Source of the DNA: an uncultured Rhizobium sp.
Lineage (GTDB): Bacteria > Pseudomonadota > Alphaproteobacteria > Rhizobiales > Rhizobiaceae
DNA length: 64,000 bases
Reading direction: 5' to 3'
Assembly (NCBI GenBank): GCA_945952415.1
Contig: CAMFIF010000005.1
Location: forward strand, 1-64,000
In this document: positions 10,145-18,352 of the stretch, in pieces
Layout of the letters: each line of letters opens with the position of its first letter
Position numbering within the stretch: the stretch's first letter is position 1
Program-made: the position numbers and the translations under genes
The notes under the pieces: model-generated
Told to the model about the DNA's origin: nothing
The model's input: only the letters and a program-made list of their open reading frames with translations
Database searches by the model: none

Positions 10145-11209
10145 TTGGCTCGCGTTACCCTTAGACAGTTGCTCGATCACGCCGCCGAATATGGCTATGG
10201 CGTGCCCGCCTTCAACATCAACAACATGGAACAGGGCATCGCCATCCTCGAAGCTGCGGCGGCCACCAATTCGCCCGTCATCATCCAGGCAAGCCGCGGC
10301 GCGCGCGCCTATGCCAACGACATCATCCTGTCGAAGCTGATCGACGGCCTTGTCGAACTGCATCCCGACATTCCGATCTGCATGCATCTCGACCACGGCA
10401 ACAACGAAGCCACCTGCATGTCCGCCATCCAATACGGCTTCACGTCCGTCATGATGGACGGCTCGCTGAAGGAAGACGGCAAGACGCCGGCCGACTATGC
10501 CTATAATGCCGGCATCACCAAGCGCGTCGTCGACATGGCCCATTGGGGCGGTGTGTCGGTCGAAGGCGAGATCGGCGTTCTCGGTTCGCTCGAAACCGGC
10601 GAAGGCGAGAAGGAAGACGGCCATGGCTTCGAGGGCAAGCTCAGCCACGACCAGCTGCTGACCGATCCGGAACAGGCCGCGCAGTTCGTGCGCGACACGG
10701 GCGTCGATGCGCTCGCGGTTGCCATGGGCACCAGCCACGGCGCCTACAAGTTCAGCCGCAAGCCTGATGGCGCGGTGCTGGCCATGAACGTGATCGAGGA
10801 AATCCACCGCCGCCTGCCCGACACCCATCTCGTGATGCACGGCTCCTCCTCCGTTCCGGAAGAGCTGCAGGAGATCATCAACAAGTATGGCGGCCAGATG
10901 AAGCCCACCTGGGGCGTGCCGGTCGAGGAAATCCAGCGCGGCATCAAGCATGGCGTGCGCAAGATCAACATCGACACCGACAACCGCATGGCGCTCACCG
11001 GCGCGATCCGCAAGGTGCTCTCGGAAAACCCCTCCGAATTCGATCCGCGCAAGTATCTGAAACCGGCCATGGAGGCCATGACCAAGCTCTGCAAGCAGCG
11101 CTTCGAGGAATTCGGCACCGCCGGCCATGCCGACAAGATCAAGCCGATCCCGCTTTCCGACATGGCCAAGCGCTATCGTTCGGGCAGCCTCGCGCCGAAG
11201 ATCTCCTGA
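10145..11209 (+). CDS. fba: Class II fructose-bisphosphate aldolase
   Basis: A 354-residue zinc aldolase of glycolysis and gluconeogenesis, cleaving fructose 1,6-bisphosphate to glyceraldehyde 3-phosphate and dihydroxyacetone phosphate. Motifs in order: [20 protein letters not shown] with a zinc histidine, [36 protein letters not shown], and [11 protein letters not shown] in the phosphate site. TTG at 10145 is preferred as start: AGGAGG lies seven bases upstream, whereas the ATG at 10139 is one base from it. The protein then begins [20 protein letters not shown] strong terminator follows, so it looks monocistronic. Confidence 0.93.
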   Translation: MARVTLRQLLDHAAEYGYGVPAFNINNMEQGIAILEAAAATNSPVIIQASRGARAYANDIILSKLIDGLVELHPDIPICMHLDHGNNEATCMSAIQYGFTSVMMDGSLKEDGKTPADYAYNAGITKRVVDMAHWGGVSVEGEIGVLGSLETGEGEKEDGHGFEGKLSHDQLLTDPEQAAQFVRDTGVDALAVAMGTSHGAYKFSRKPDGAVLAMNVIEEIHRRLPDTHLVMHGSSSVPEELQEIINKYGGQMKPTWGVPVEEIQRGIKHGVRKINIDTDNRMALTGAIRKVLSENPSEFDPRKYLKPAMEAMTKLCKQRFEEFGTAGHADKIKPIPLSDMAKRYRSGSLAPKIS

Positions 11210-11268
11210 GAACAGGATGAGAGGAAGGGTGGTCCCCGCCCTTTCTCCCAAAGGCCTTACGACTCTCA

Positions 11269-11303
11269 ACCCGCACCGGGCTCAAAGCCGGTGCGGGTTT
11301 TTG
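11269..11303 (+). terminator. Rho-independent terminator after fba
   Basis: ACCCGCACCGG (11269-11279) pairs perfectly with CCGGTGCGGGT (11288-11298), with an eight-base loop and a run of five T. It lies 60 bases after the fba stop and before the end of the convergent gene. Confidence 0.9.
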
Positions 11304-11324
11304 TCTTGTAGGGAAAGCCGGGCC

Positions 11325-11978
11325 TTAACCGCCCCGCTTCCAGCGAATGTCTTCGGAAAATTCCCAGCAGTTTCCAGCGGGTTGGAAGAGCAGCTGGCCT
11401 TCGGGATATTGATGGGTTCCCGGTGGGACCAGCTTTCCATCGGCATCGAGCGGGTTGCCGCGGTCGTCTCCGCCTGCCGACTGGCCGTCATAATGGATGC
11501 GGGACCATTCGACGGAGATGTCGTTGTTCTGGCTCTGGTTGAACTGGAGGTCGAGATATTCCTCGGCATCCCCGGCGCGGGAGGGTTTTGCGGGCTTGTA
11601 GTCGTAATCGATCAGCAGGACGGGGAAAGTCCGGTATTCTTCCGGACGGAGAGTCTGGCTCGAAATCACCTTGCCATGGGCATTGAGCACCGAACGGGTG
11701 ATCCGGGCGGCGCTATATTTCTCCCGGACGGCCGCCGATTGGGCAAAGGCATTGAAGAAGGTTCGGTAGTCGCCATTCATGCAGGCATTCTCCGCCTGGT
11801 CCAGATTGATCCGGTCGGATGGGCTGAGGTCCTGGTCCGCCGTCCCAGAGCCTGAGGCCTGGGCCAGAAGGACCGGCGCCTCCGCCTGAGCAGAGCTCGC
11901 CTTCGCTTCGCCGCCGATCCCGAGGATGAGAAAGGGAATGAGGGCGGGTACAAGGGGGAGGGAGGGGGTGCGGATCAC
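11325..11978 (-). CDS. Exported protein of unknown function (217 aa)
   Basis: I do not recognise a named family. The N-terminus is a signal peptide (PLVPALIPFLILGIGGEAKA) followed by a low-complexity linker. After it, NACMNGDYRTFFNAFAQS and a following VREKYSA match the pattern of the 441-residue protein at 15200-16525 (QACRLNQFAAFLRLYIQS, then VQERFTT), so the two appear to be distant paralogues. A second cysteine lies in AGNCWEF near the C-terminus. The start is GTG at 11978, behind a GAGG Shine-Dalgarno. The gene shares an upstream region, holding a GTACCGGTGC site, with the divergent gene at 12130. Confidence 0.7.
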   Translation of the reverse strand: MIRTPSLPLVPALIPFLILGIGGEAKASSAQAEAPVLLAQASGSGTADQDLSPSDRINLDQAENACMNGDYRTFFNAFAQSAAVREKYSAARITRSVLNAHGKVISSQTLRPEEYRTFPVLLIDYDYKPAKPSRAGDAEEYLDLQFNQSQNNDISVEWSRIHYDGQSAGGDDRGNPLDADGKLVPPGTHQYPEGQLLFQPAGNCWEFSEDIRWKRGG

Positions 11979-12053
11979 GGTTGGTACCTCGCTGGCTTGT
12001 GCTTTCAGGCCCTCAACCTAACGGCGTGTCTTCCAGTCGGCACTCGGGAAAGC

Positions 12054-12063
12054 GTACCGGTGC
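12054..12063. promoter_or_regulatory. GTACCGGTGC site, copy 1
   Basis: Core GTACCGGTGC in the divergent intergenic region, about 75 bases from the 11978 start and 67 from the 12130 start. The same core recurs at 13664, 18318 and 18918. It could serve both divergent genes. Confidence 0.5.
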
Positions 12064-12129
12064 CTCTGTGCGGTTGACCCAACCGCCCTGCAGCTGCGAC
12101 AAACGGGATCGAAGCGAGGGCCATGCCGC

Positions 12130-12582
12130 ATGGGACAGGCAGCAAGTTGGATGAGAGCGATAGTCGGTGGCGCAGGCGTGCTGTGGCTCCCGGCTGAGGC
12201 CATCTCAAGCGGGGTCTTTCCGCTTCTCCCGAGCAGCGAGACCTTCGGGTCGCATGTCGCCTGTGTGGATGCGCTGAAGGCGGCCTATGCCGCAGACCTC
12301 GGGCAGGTGGCGGCGAAAGCCGTGAGCCCCGCTGGCGATACACGAGAAGTCAGTCTCGACAGCAAGGGCGTCGAGAGGCTCGGTGACGGCAAGGCGCGCT
12401 ACGAAGCAACGCTCTGGTATCACAACGGGGGATTCCGCCTCGATCTCAAGCAGACGGAAACGAGCCATAGTTACACTCACTCCATCCGCATTTGCGAGGG
12501 TGTAACGATGACGGTTTCGGGCGATCAGGGCTATACGCTGAGCACCTTCGAGCCCGCCGCGGTGCCCGACAACCCGAACTGA
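12130..12582 (+). CDS. Small exported protein of unknown function (150 aa)
   Basis: The family is not recognised. A weakly hydrophobic N-terminus (MRAIVGGAGVLWLPAEAIS) could be a signal peptide. The mature part has two cysteines, in HVACVDALKAAYA and IRICEGVTMTV, suggesting one disulfide in the periplasm. The C-terminus reads GYTLSTFEPAAVP. A GAGGG precedes the ATG at about 10 bases. It stands divergent to the 217-residue exported protein. Confidence 0.6.
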   Translation: MGQAASWMRAIVGGAGVLWLPAEAISSGVFPLLPSSETFGSHVACVDALKAAYAADLGQVAAKAVSPAGDTREVSLDSKGVERLGDGKARYEATLWYHNGGFRLDLKQTETSHSYTHSIRICEGVTMTVSGDQGYTLSTFEPAAVPDNPN

Positions 12583-12601
12583 TTGCAGCGCGGCGATCTG
12601 C

Positions 12602-12618
12602 CAAACGGGTGCCGTTTG
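12602..12618. other. Tight inverted repeat CAAACGG-GTG-CCGTTTG
   Basis: A perfect seven-base inverted repeat with a three-base loop lies 20 bases after the 12582 stop and about 110 bases before the regulator start. With no T-run, it could be a weak 3' end of the upstream gene or a site for the regulator that follows. Confidence 0.35.
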
Positions 12619-12727
12619 TCCTGCCCTCGTTGCCGTTCGTCGAAAAACGCGAGCCTTGATCGGCCACGGGCTGTCACTGGCAGGTCGAAGGATGATCCGT
12701 CCCGTTGGGCGCATTAGCCTTCCCGGC

Positions 12728-13255
12728 ATGAACAGATTCGAGACCTTGCCCCAGATGCCGCTCCTCGAGTTTCACGGCGGCCGTGAACTGCCATATGTCG
12801 GGCTGGACCGGCCCGTTTCCCATCTTCCGCCTCTCGCGGGTCGCCCCGCATCGGGGGGTGGCAGGGCCATCTTCCATCTCGCGGTGGAAGCGGAAGATCC
12901 CCGGGTTCTCGAGCATATCCGCGCCGCCCTGCCGGAGGGGTGTCGGTTGCATATCCACCACGTCAGCATGGACAGCTTCGATGCGTCCCGTTCCTCGCCC
13001 CTGACGCAGAAAAACGATCCCTCCGGATTGCCGGATTTGACGGCGAGGCAGCGTCATATCCTCGCCCTTCTCCTCGAAGGCCTTTCGAACAAGGAAATCG
13101 GCCGCAGGCTCGCCCTGTCGCATTTTACGGTCCGTAACCATATCTCGCAGATCCTGCGGTTGCTCCAGGTATCCTCCCGCAAGGATGCAATCGCGCGGTT
13201 CGCCGGTGGGAGTATTCGAAGCGATCCTGATGCCCTCTCGTCCGGAGCGGCATAG
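12728..13255 (+). CDS. LuxR/FixJ-type helix-turn-helix transcriptional regulator
   Basis: About 175 residues. The C-terminal 60 residues are a clear GerE/LuxR DNA-binding domain: LTARQRHILALLLEGLSNKE, then IGRRLALSHFTVRNHISQIL and LQVSSRKDAIA. The N-terminal 100 residues are not an obvious autoinducer or receiver domain; no phosphoacceptor aspartate pattern is visible. In-frame starts at 12656 (TTG), 12692 and 12728 are all possible and none has a strong Shine-Dalgarno. As the only regulator inside the exported-protein block, it is the natural candidate for binding the repeated GTACCGGTGC palindrome; that link is inference. Confidence 0.8.
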   Translation: MNRFETLPQMPLLEFHGGRELPYVGLDRPVSHLPPLAGRPASGGGRAIFHLAVEAEDPRVLEHIRAALPEGCRLHIHHVSMDSFDASRSSPLTQKNDPSGLPDLTARQRHILALLLEGLSNKEIGRRLALSHFTVRNHISQILRLLQVSSRKDAIARFAGGSIRSDPDALSSGAA

Positions 13256-13298
13256 GGCGTGATCGGGGCCGAAGCCATCCGAAGGGGAGGATTTCGCC

Positions 13299-13643
13299 AT
13301 GAAAATCTGGGCGCTTCTCGCCCTTGCGGGGATGGTGCTGGTTGCCAGTATCCTCTTTCTCCGTCCCGACCTCAGGGGCTGGACCCCGGAGAACTGGACC
13401 GATCCCAAGGCGATCGTGGAACCCATCGGCAAGGGCGATGCGCCCTTTGCCATAGCCGATTGCCTGCCTGGAACGATTGATCCGAACCAGACGCCGCGCG
13501 GCCCGGATTATGGCTATGTGGCGACCATGCGGGTGCTGACCTGCCGGAGCCGTTCCAGCGCCTGGCCCATTGTCCTTCCGTATCTTTTCCTGGCCCTGAT
13601 CTATCCCCTCTACCGGCTGATCTCCAGGAAGCGCCGCGCATGA
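13299..13643 (+). CDS. Small membrane protein of unknown function (114 aa)
   Basis: Two hydrophobic segments, LLALAGMVLVASILFL at the N-terminus and WPIVLPYLFLALIYPLYRLI near the C-terminus, flank a periplasmic loop of about 60 residues with two cysteines (ADCLPGT and VLTCRSRS). The C-terminus SRKRRA is basic and probably cytoplasmic. A GGGGAGG Shine-Dalgarno precedes the ATG. It follows the LuxR-type gene by 43 bases and is probably co-transcribed with it. I do not recognise a family. Confidence 0.65.
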   Translation: MKIWALLALAGMVLVASILFLRPDLRGWTPENWTDPKAIVEPIGKGDAPFAIADCLPGTIDPNQTPRGPDYGYVATMRVLTCRSRSSAWPIVLPYLFLALIYPLYRLISRKRRA

Positions 13644-13663
13644 GGCCGACCGCCCTTGCAGAC

Positions 13664-13675
13664 GCACCGGTACAT
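13664..13675. promoter_or_regulatory. GTACCGGTGC site, copy 2 (reverse orientation)
   Basis: GCACCGGTACAT, the reverse complement of ATGTACCGGTGC, lies 45 bases before the ATG at 13721. It falls inside the longer possible reading frame starting at 13640, which supports the shorter gene. Confidence 0.5.
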
Positions 13676-13720
13676 TGCGGCCGATTGCGTCTGAGCGCCG
13701 GTTGCCGCTTAACTCGGCCC

Positions 13721-14308
13721 ATGACACGGACCCTCTTTCCCTCCCGCGACCGCTTTTCCCATGGCCTCCCGAGCGCGGATACGCGGCCTGCGCGGCAACC
13801 CCACCGAATTCTGCTGTGCAGTCTGGCGGTTCTCGCCCTTGCTGGTGGTCCGGGGGCGCTTGCCGCAGGCGCTCCGCCGCTTTCCTCCTATGCCGGGAAA
13901 TATCCTTTCGACCAGGTGGAGGGCATTGCCTTCCGCGAGCACCGGGCCGTGGTCAAGGGGGTGACGGCGGCGGTATCAAAGGTGCCGGCGGGGGCGGATA
14001 TCCTCGGCCATGCGCTTCAGCCGGCGAAGTCGGTGGATACGCCCATCCTGCCCTTGAGCGGCGGGCGCCTCTATGCCCGAAGCTATGATCCGGCGGGTGG
14101 CGGCTCGACCAACTGGGCGATCCTGATCACCGCGGACGGCAGGGAAACGGCGATCTGCTTCTCGGACGATGCGCTTTATGGCGATGGCGTGTCCCACTGG
14201 TATTTCGAAGGGGCCGAGGCCTTTACCCTGCCGGGCCCCTGCCCGAGCGAGCAGCAGGAGCTCGAAGGCTCCATCGGCCCCTGGCCTCTCGGACCGCGGC
14301 CGGAGTGA
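13721..14308 (+). CDS. Exported Ivy-like protein lacking the canonical inhibitory loop
   Basis: 195 residues with an exported N-terminus (ILLCSLAVLALAGGPGALAA). The mature protein starts SYAGKYPFDQVEGIAFREH, a pattern I associate with proteobacterial proteins annotated as inhibitor of vertebrate lysozyme (Ivy). The later segment STNWAILITADGRETAICFS and GVSHWYFEGA fit the same fold. The cysteine-bounded CKPHDC-type loop that plugs lysozyme in Ivy is replaced by SYDPAGGGS, so classical inhibition is doubtful. An in-frame ATG at 13640, overlapping the upstream stop, is possible but would include the palindromic site. Confidence 0.55.
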   Translation: MTRTLFPSRDRFSHGLPSADTRPARQPHRILLCSLAVLALAGGPGALAAGAPPLSSYAGKYPFDQVEGIAFREHRAVVKGVTAAVSKVPAGADILGHALQPAKSVDTPILPLSGGRLYARSYDPAGGGSTNWAILITADGRETAICFSDDALYGDGVSHWYFEGAEAFTLPGPCPSEQQELEGSIGPWPLGPRPE

Positions 14309-14349
14309 TTGCGGCCTTTCCCCAACGACTGCCATTGAAAGGGTTTTTC

Positions 14350-15126
14350 GTGACCGGTACGTCACCAAGATTCGGCTTTGCTGCCATTTGCGCGGCAGCG
14401 GGCATTCTTTTTTCGGCACTGCCGCTTCAGGCGGATGAGATCACCGAGCACCAGCAGCGCATCGAGGCTCAGCAGGCCGAAGAGCGGCGCATCAATGACA
14501 TGGCCTCGCAGCTTAACCAGGATTCCGGAGACATGGAGGACAGCGAAACCGGCGGATCTGCCTATGCGCCCAATTCCTTCGTATCCTATCCGCCCGAAGC
14601 CTGGAACGATTGGGTCAGGCATGCGCAGGAGACCCGCAATCGGGACATCGAAGCGCGTCTGAAACAGGACCCCGTGTACCAGGACCTGAAGAAGGGCGTC
14701 TGGACCTACCGCCGGTCAGGCCGGGGGGAGGCGCTGAAGACCTGTCAGGCTACCTTCTGGACCCAGCATGGCGGTGTCTCCTTCATCCATGTGGGCGGCG
14801 AGGAGGAGTACACCTTTCTCGGTTTTTTCGGTGCGGGTATTCCCAGCGTGAAGCAGCCGCGGTTCGTCACCATGGATCTCATCCAGTCCGGTGAAAGCCA
14901 GCGTGTGCGCGCCCTGAACCTGCATTTCGGTTCGGTAAAGTCCATGGGCATGGTTCTCTTCAACGTGCACACGCCCGCCATCCTGATTGGTGCCGTCGAA
15001 GACCGGCAGGATTTCGAGATCAGGCTGAAGGGCAAGGCCATTGCGCAGGGTGTCTGGCACAGTGGCCGGAAGGCACGCCAGGAATTTGCCGCCTGCCTCA
15101 AGAGCCAGGGCTATCGGGTACAGTAA
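14350..15126 (+). CDS. Exported protein of unknown function (258 aa)
   Basis: The family is not recognised. A good signal peptide (FGFAAICAAAGILFSALPLQA) precedes ADE, then a charged, probably helical stretch rich in E and Q. The C-terminal 150 residues look beta-rich (FWTQHGGVSFIHVGG, DFEIRLKGKA) and end with a conserved-looking cysteine in FAACLKSQG. GTG at 14350 with a GAAAGGG Shine-Dalgarno is preferred; a GTG at 14305 overlapping the upstream stop (GTGA) is the alternative. It belongs to the exported-protein block. Confidence 0.6.
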   Translation: MTGTSPRFGFAAICAAAGILFSALPLQADEITEHQQRIEAQQAEERRINDMASQLNQDSGDMEDSETGGSAYAPNSFVSYPPEAWNDWVRHAQETRNRDIEARLKQDPVYQDLKKGVWTYRRSGRGEALKTCQATFWTQHGGVSFIHVGGEEEYTFLGFFGAGIPSVKQPRFVTMDLIQSGESQRVRALNLHFGSVKSMGMVLFNVHTPAILIGAVEDRQDFEIRLKGKAIAQGVWHSGRKARQEFAACLKSQGYRVQ

Positions 15127-15199
15127 GGCAGGCAGTTCCGGAGATCTGTGGGAGACGACAATCAGAGGCTCTTTTGCCAACCGTATCAGCGGCGCTTCG

Positions 15200-16525
15200 T
15201 CAGGCCGGCCGAATGGGGAAATAGATGCCTGCGAGGCTCCCCCCGGCACCGCAGGTTTCGCTACCGTCCTGCTGTTCGACGATCAGCACGCCCCCGCGCA
15301 GCATCAGGCGGACCCGGTTGCCATCGGGAGAGGTGAAAGAAAGCGTGTCTTTCTCCCGGCGCAAAACCTCCTCGAAAGCGCAGGTCCAGGCGAGAAAATC
15401 GATGTCTACAGGGTTCGCCTCCACGTCGAACCGCCCGTCCTCCCGGAGACGGATCTCGACCGTGCCGGAGATATTGCGCCATTCTCCGGCAAAATCGGCT
15501 CTCGCGGGCTCGGTCCTTTCAAGGGTATCGAGCCGCGACTGAAGGCGGCTTTCCAGGTCACCCGGCAGGTCCCAGTCCCCCGTCGTGCCGTCGGCAAGCA
15601 CATATTGATCGCGGATCAGACTGCGGCGAAAGCGCTGCTCGTCCCGAGCCAGCGCGGTGCGGGCGGAAGGCGTCTGGCCTTTTGCGAGCGTCGCAAGCCG
15701 ATTCTCGATATCCCGGCTCAGGCGGGAGAGGTTGGGCTCGTCGCGTATCGTCTTTTCAACGATGCCCTGAAGCTTCATGCACTGGGCAATTTCGAGGGCG
15801 AGGTCCAGGTCGTCCGGATGGCGATCGAGGCGCTTTTCAACCCTTGCCAGCTCCCGACCGTAATTGCTGCCACGCAGGCCGCATTGCAGCCGTTGGATAC
15901 CGGGCGGGAAGGGCGTGTCCTTGGGAGCGAGGATCGAGGCGATGGCCCGCCAGCAATGATCCTCTCCGATGGTAAAGAGGATCCGGGCGGGCACATCCCG
16001 GATCTCGACGGGGACGCCGATCGATCGACCGTCGTCCATTGGTACATCGAAGCGGGCGATCACCCAGTCAACCCGCATGACCGATGCGGAGAGGCGCTCC
16101 GTGCGGAGCAGCACGGAATTCGGCCTGTCCGCAAGGGGAGGTCTGTTCGCGGCCCTGTAGGTCCAGCCCTCCACGGCCAGCGGGAACTGTTCGAGAAATT
16201 CCGACTTCGAGATGAAATCCGGCCGGACCCCCGTCGGCGCAGTATTCACGTAAGGGGTGGTGAACCTTTCCTGCACCTCGGGCGACTGGATATAGAGGCG
16301 CAGAAATGCGGCGAACTGGTTCAGCCGGCAGGCCTGCTTTGCTGCTGCAATCGCATCCGGCTCCTCCCTTCGTTCGGCGGCAGGGGCGTCGAGAGACGGT
16401 GTGACAGGGATCGGCGCCATGCCGGCGAAAACCGCAAGAACGAGCGCCCTGCACATTCCGTGCCGAGACCGCGCAGCGCGCCTTGCCGCCGCGCTCCCGG
16501 AGGCGGGGCGGTCTTCACCGATCAT
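15200..16525 (-). CDS. Large exported protein with LprI-like and calycin-like segments (441 aa)
   Basis: The N-terminal hydrophobic stretch (MCRALVLAVFAGMAPIPV) is preceded by a basic region, so export is likely; an internal ATG at 16456 would give a shorter leader. Residues near 60-90 match the 217-residue protein at 11325. A middle segment with TALARDEQRFRRSLIRDQ resembles the LprI (DUF1311) lysozyme-inhibitor helices. The last 110 residues begin FAGEWRNISGTVEIRLREDG and look like a calycin barrel with cysteines in AWTCAF and SETCGAGG. The start overlaps the stop of the next gene upstream by ATGA, placing it last in a minus-strand operon. Confidence 0.6.
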   Translation of the reverse strand: MIGEDRPASGSAAARRAARSRHGMCRALVLAVFAGMAPIPVTPSLDAPAAERREEPDAIAAAKQACRLNQFAAFLRLYIQSPEVQERFTTPYVNTAPTGVRPDFISKSEFLEQFPLAVEGWTYRAANRPPLADRPNSVLLRTERLSASVMRVDWVIARFDVPMDDGRSIGVPVEIRDVPARILFTIGEDHCWRAIASILAPKDTPFPPGIQRLQCGLRGSNYGRELARVEKRLDRHPDDLDLALEIAQCMKLQGIVEKTIRDEPNLSRLSRDIENRLATLAKGQTPSARTALARDEQRFRRSLIRDQYVLADGTTGDWDLPGDLESRLQSRLDTLERTEPARADFAGEWRNISGTVEIRLREDGRFDVEANPVDIDFLAWTCAFEEVLRREKDTLSFTSPDGNRVRLMLRGGVLIVEQQDGSETCGAGGSLAGIYFPIRPA

Positions 16526-17001
16526 GGCTGGCTGTAGGGCGAGGTGCCACCCAGACTGTCATTGGTGTGTTCCTGAAGGACGTTGCAAAGGCATGCTTCG
16601 TCGGTGCAGGCATCGCGTCTTGCGATGAAAGCGTCATCGCGGCTGGGATTGTCGTAATCGAACCGGGTCTTGGTGGCATTCTCATAGGCGTAGACCCAGG
16701 CGAGATCATCAAGCCGCGCCATCGTCCAGAGGTCTGCGTTGGCGTCCAGGGCGGCCTCGCAGAGCAATTGATGAGCCTTTATGCTCGGGACGTCGCAGCC
16801 AATGTCCGAGGTCACCAGCGGGTAGCTTTCCTCGAGCGCCGCCACGCGTTTCTTGACCGCTCCGATATCCACATTGCAGGTCGCCGCGAGCGCCATGTGG
16901 GGCAGGAGCAGGACTGCGGCCATCCATGGCAACAACTTCCTTCGACGGGATGTCCGGGCAGTCCGGGCAGGGCGAGAGGGATCAGAGAGAGCAACGGACA
17001 T
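16522..17001 (-). CDS. Exported LprI-like (DUF1311-type) protein
   Basis: 159 residues. The signal peptide LLPWMAAVLLLPHMALA ends before ATCNVD. The mature part has the cysteine pattern of LprI-type lysozyme inhibitors: a helix with LLCEAALDANADLW, a middle segment, then DDAFIARRDACTDEACLCNVL, which matches the family ending RDxC...CL. Six cysteines fit a disulfide-rich periplasmic protein. The start at 17001 with GAGG upstream is preferred over 17022. It overlaps the preceding gene by 20 bases and the following gene by four. Confidence 0.65.
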   Translation of the reverse strand: MSVALSDPSRPARTARTSRRRKLLPWMAAVLLLPHMALAATCNVDIGAVKKRVAALEESYPLVTSDIGCDVPSIKAHQLLCEAALDANADLWTMARLDDLAWVYAYENATKTRFDYDNPSRDDAFIARRDACTDEACLCNVLQEHTNDSLGGTSPYSQP

Positions 17002-17485
17002 AGGCACGCCTCGGTTTTCCAACTTCTTCGACGATCAGGCGGGTATTCCCGCTGGCAAAGCGGAAATGGATATATCGCAGTTCTTCCGCGCCATCATTGT
17101 TGAACCCGACCAGCAGGTCGCGGGCATCTGCGAAATCGCTGGCGCGCGGCCTCTGGCCGCTTTCGCCTTCGTCCTGACCGCCGGCATCCACAAGAACGGT
17201 CTCGACCGAGAGGGCATGGCCCATGATGATGCCGAGGCCCTGCTGCAGCTCCATGCGGTCGCGGCTTTTCTGGCCTATGCAGCGACCGGGCTTGACGGCC
17301 CAGGTTCCCAGAAAATGCGGTAGAATGACCGGGAGATCCAGGGTCTCATAGACGGCGCGGCCCGTACCGGTTGCCGGCCTGACAATCTCGCCGACACGGT
17401 CATCGGCCGGGCTCGCCACTGGGAAAAGAAGGAGGGCGAAAGCGGTGGCTGTTTTGATCGCCCGGGGGACTTGTGCCGTCATCAC
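16982..17485 (-). CDS. Exported calycin-like protein of unknown function (167 aa)
   Basis: A signal peptide (ATAFALLLFPVASPA) is followed by about 145 residues. HFLGTWAVKPGRCIGQKS resembles the first strand of small lipocalin-like barrels, and the last residues YVRCSL supply a second cysteine, suggesting a barrel closed by a disulfide. It is coupled to both neighbours: its start overlaps the upstream stop (ATGA at 17482-17485) and its end overlaps the LprI-like gene. The function is unknown. Confidence 0.6.
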   Translation of the reverse strand: MMTAQVPRAIKTATAFALLLFPVASPADDRVGEIVRPATGTGRAVYETLDLPVILPHFLGTWAVKPGRCIGQKSRDRMELQQGLGIIMGHALSVETVLVDAGGQDEGESGQRPRASDFADARDLLVGFNNDGAEELRYIHFRFASGNTRLIVEEVGKPRRAYVRCSL

Positions 17486-18243
17486 ATCACCGCCGCATCA
17501 AAGACGAGGCCCACCTTGCGGCCCTGTTCGTCGGTTGCTTCCAGCGCGGTCCAATCCTCGCCCGCCTCGGGGCCGGTGCTGATGAAGGCGGAGGCGCCGA
17601 CGGATGTGATCCGGAACTCGCCCCTGGCCAGAACGCAGCCATTTTCAGCAAAGGCGCGGTCTCTTGCCTGCTCCTGCTCCGGGTTCGCCGCCCCCTGTTC
17701 CCGTAGAGGAGGAATGGCGCGAATGACCTCGGCGGCCGCCTCCGGCGAGAGGCATTGATAGAGCTTTCCGCCGCCCTCATGGTTGACCAGCCGTCCGCTC
17801 GGCGCATGAAGCTCCATCCATTGGCCGAAAGCCGTTCGCGGATGGGTGTCGTTGACGACCTCATCGACGATGCCGAAGACGACGGAGCCATCCGGCCGGC
17901 GGCCCTGATAGGCCATGTAGCTCCCGGCGGCGCCATTCTGCAGGACCTTGCGCGACAGCACGTCCTCGATGGTCAGCGGGCCGCTTCCCTGCAGGCAGCC
18001 GGTCTCCGTCAGCCCGTCGAAGAAGTGATAGGTGTCGAAGATCCCGTCGGCATTGACCCGGTAATATTCCCCGATCAGGCGCTCTGTGGCGCCCGGGTCC
18101 GGGCAAATGACGGTGCTGAGTTCCTGGGGAATGTCCCGCTGCCTTGGCAAGGGTTCGGCCCGCGCCGGTGCAGCGTGGAGCGACGCGATTACCAGAGCCG
18201 TTGCGGCAAGGAGGCTTGCGCCCTTGAGACCCTGTGCTGTCAT
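17482..18243 (-). CDS. Exported protein of unknown function (253 aa)
   Basis: First gene of the minus-strand operon 18243-15200. The signal peptide is LLAATALVIASLHAAPARA, cleaved before EPLPRQ. The mature protein has four cysteines (TVICPDP, TGCLQG, YQCLSPE, NGCVLA), probably forming two periplasmic disulfides. It has no recognised family. GAGGT lies a few bases before the ATG. A copy of the ATGTACCGGTGCA palindrome is 74 bases upstream of the start. Confidence 0.62.
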   Translation of the reverse strand: MTAQGLKGASLLAATALVIASLHAAPARAEPLPRQRDIPQELSTVICPDPGATERLIGEYYRVNADGIFDTYHFFDGLTETGCLQGSGPLTIEDVLSRKVLQNGAAGSYMAYQGRRPDGSVVFGIVDEVVNDTHPRTAFGQWMELHAPSGRLVNHEGGGKLYQCLSPEAAAEVIRAIPPLREQGAANPEQEQARDRAFAENGCVLARGEFRITSVGASAFISTGPEAGEDWTALEATDEQGRKVGLVFDAAVM

Positions 18244-18316
18244 GACACCTCGTGTTCTGCCTGTTTCCGTTCGAGGTCAATCTGGCGAGCGGCGGGACGG
18301 AAGCAAAGCGTGCGGA

Positions 18317-18328
18317 TGTACCGGTGCA
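18317..18328. promoter_or_regulatory. TGTACCGGTGCA palindrome, copy 3
   Basis: The near-perfect palindrome TGTACCGGTGCA lies 74 bases upstream of the first gene of the minus-strand exported-protein operon and 25 bases before the end of the next minus-strand gene. It is the same sequence as copy 4 at 18917. Confidence 0.55.
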
Positions 18329-18352
18329 CTTTTCGCCACAGGCTGCCTGTCC

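Noticed and set aside
12205..12729. A 174-residue minus-strand frame opposite the small exported protein at 12130
   Set aside because: No signal peptide, domain or Shine-Dalgarno; the plus-strand frame has a plausible leader, disulfide pair and the shared upstream motif.
15041..16537. A 498-residue plus-strand frame opposite the 441-residue exported protein
   Set aside because: Composition is that of an antisense frame, and the minus-strand gene is coupled by ATGA to its neighbour and has recognisable segments.
17361..17372. A further GTACCGGT core inside the gene at 16982-17485
   Set aside because: It is within coding sequence, followed by TG rather than GC, and not near a gene start, so it was not counted as a site. 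A similar core at 14353 was left out for the same reason.
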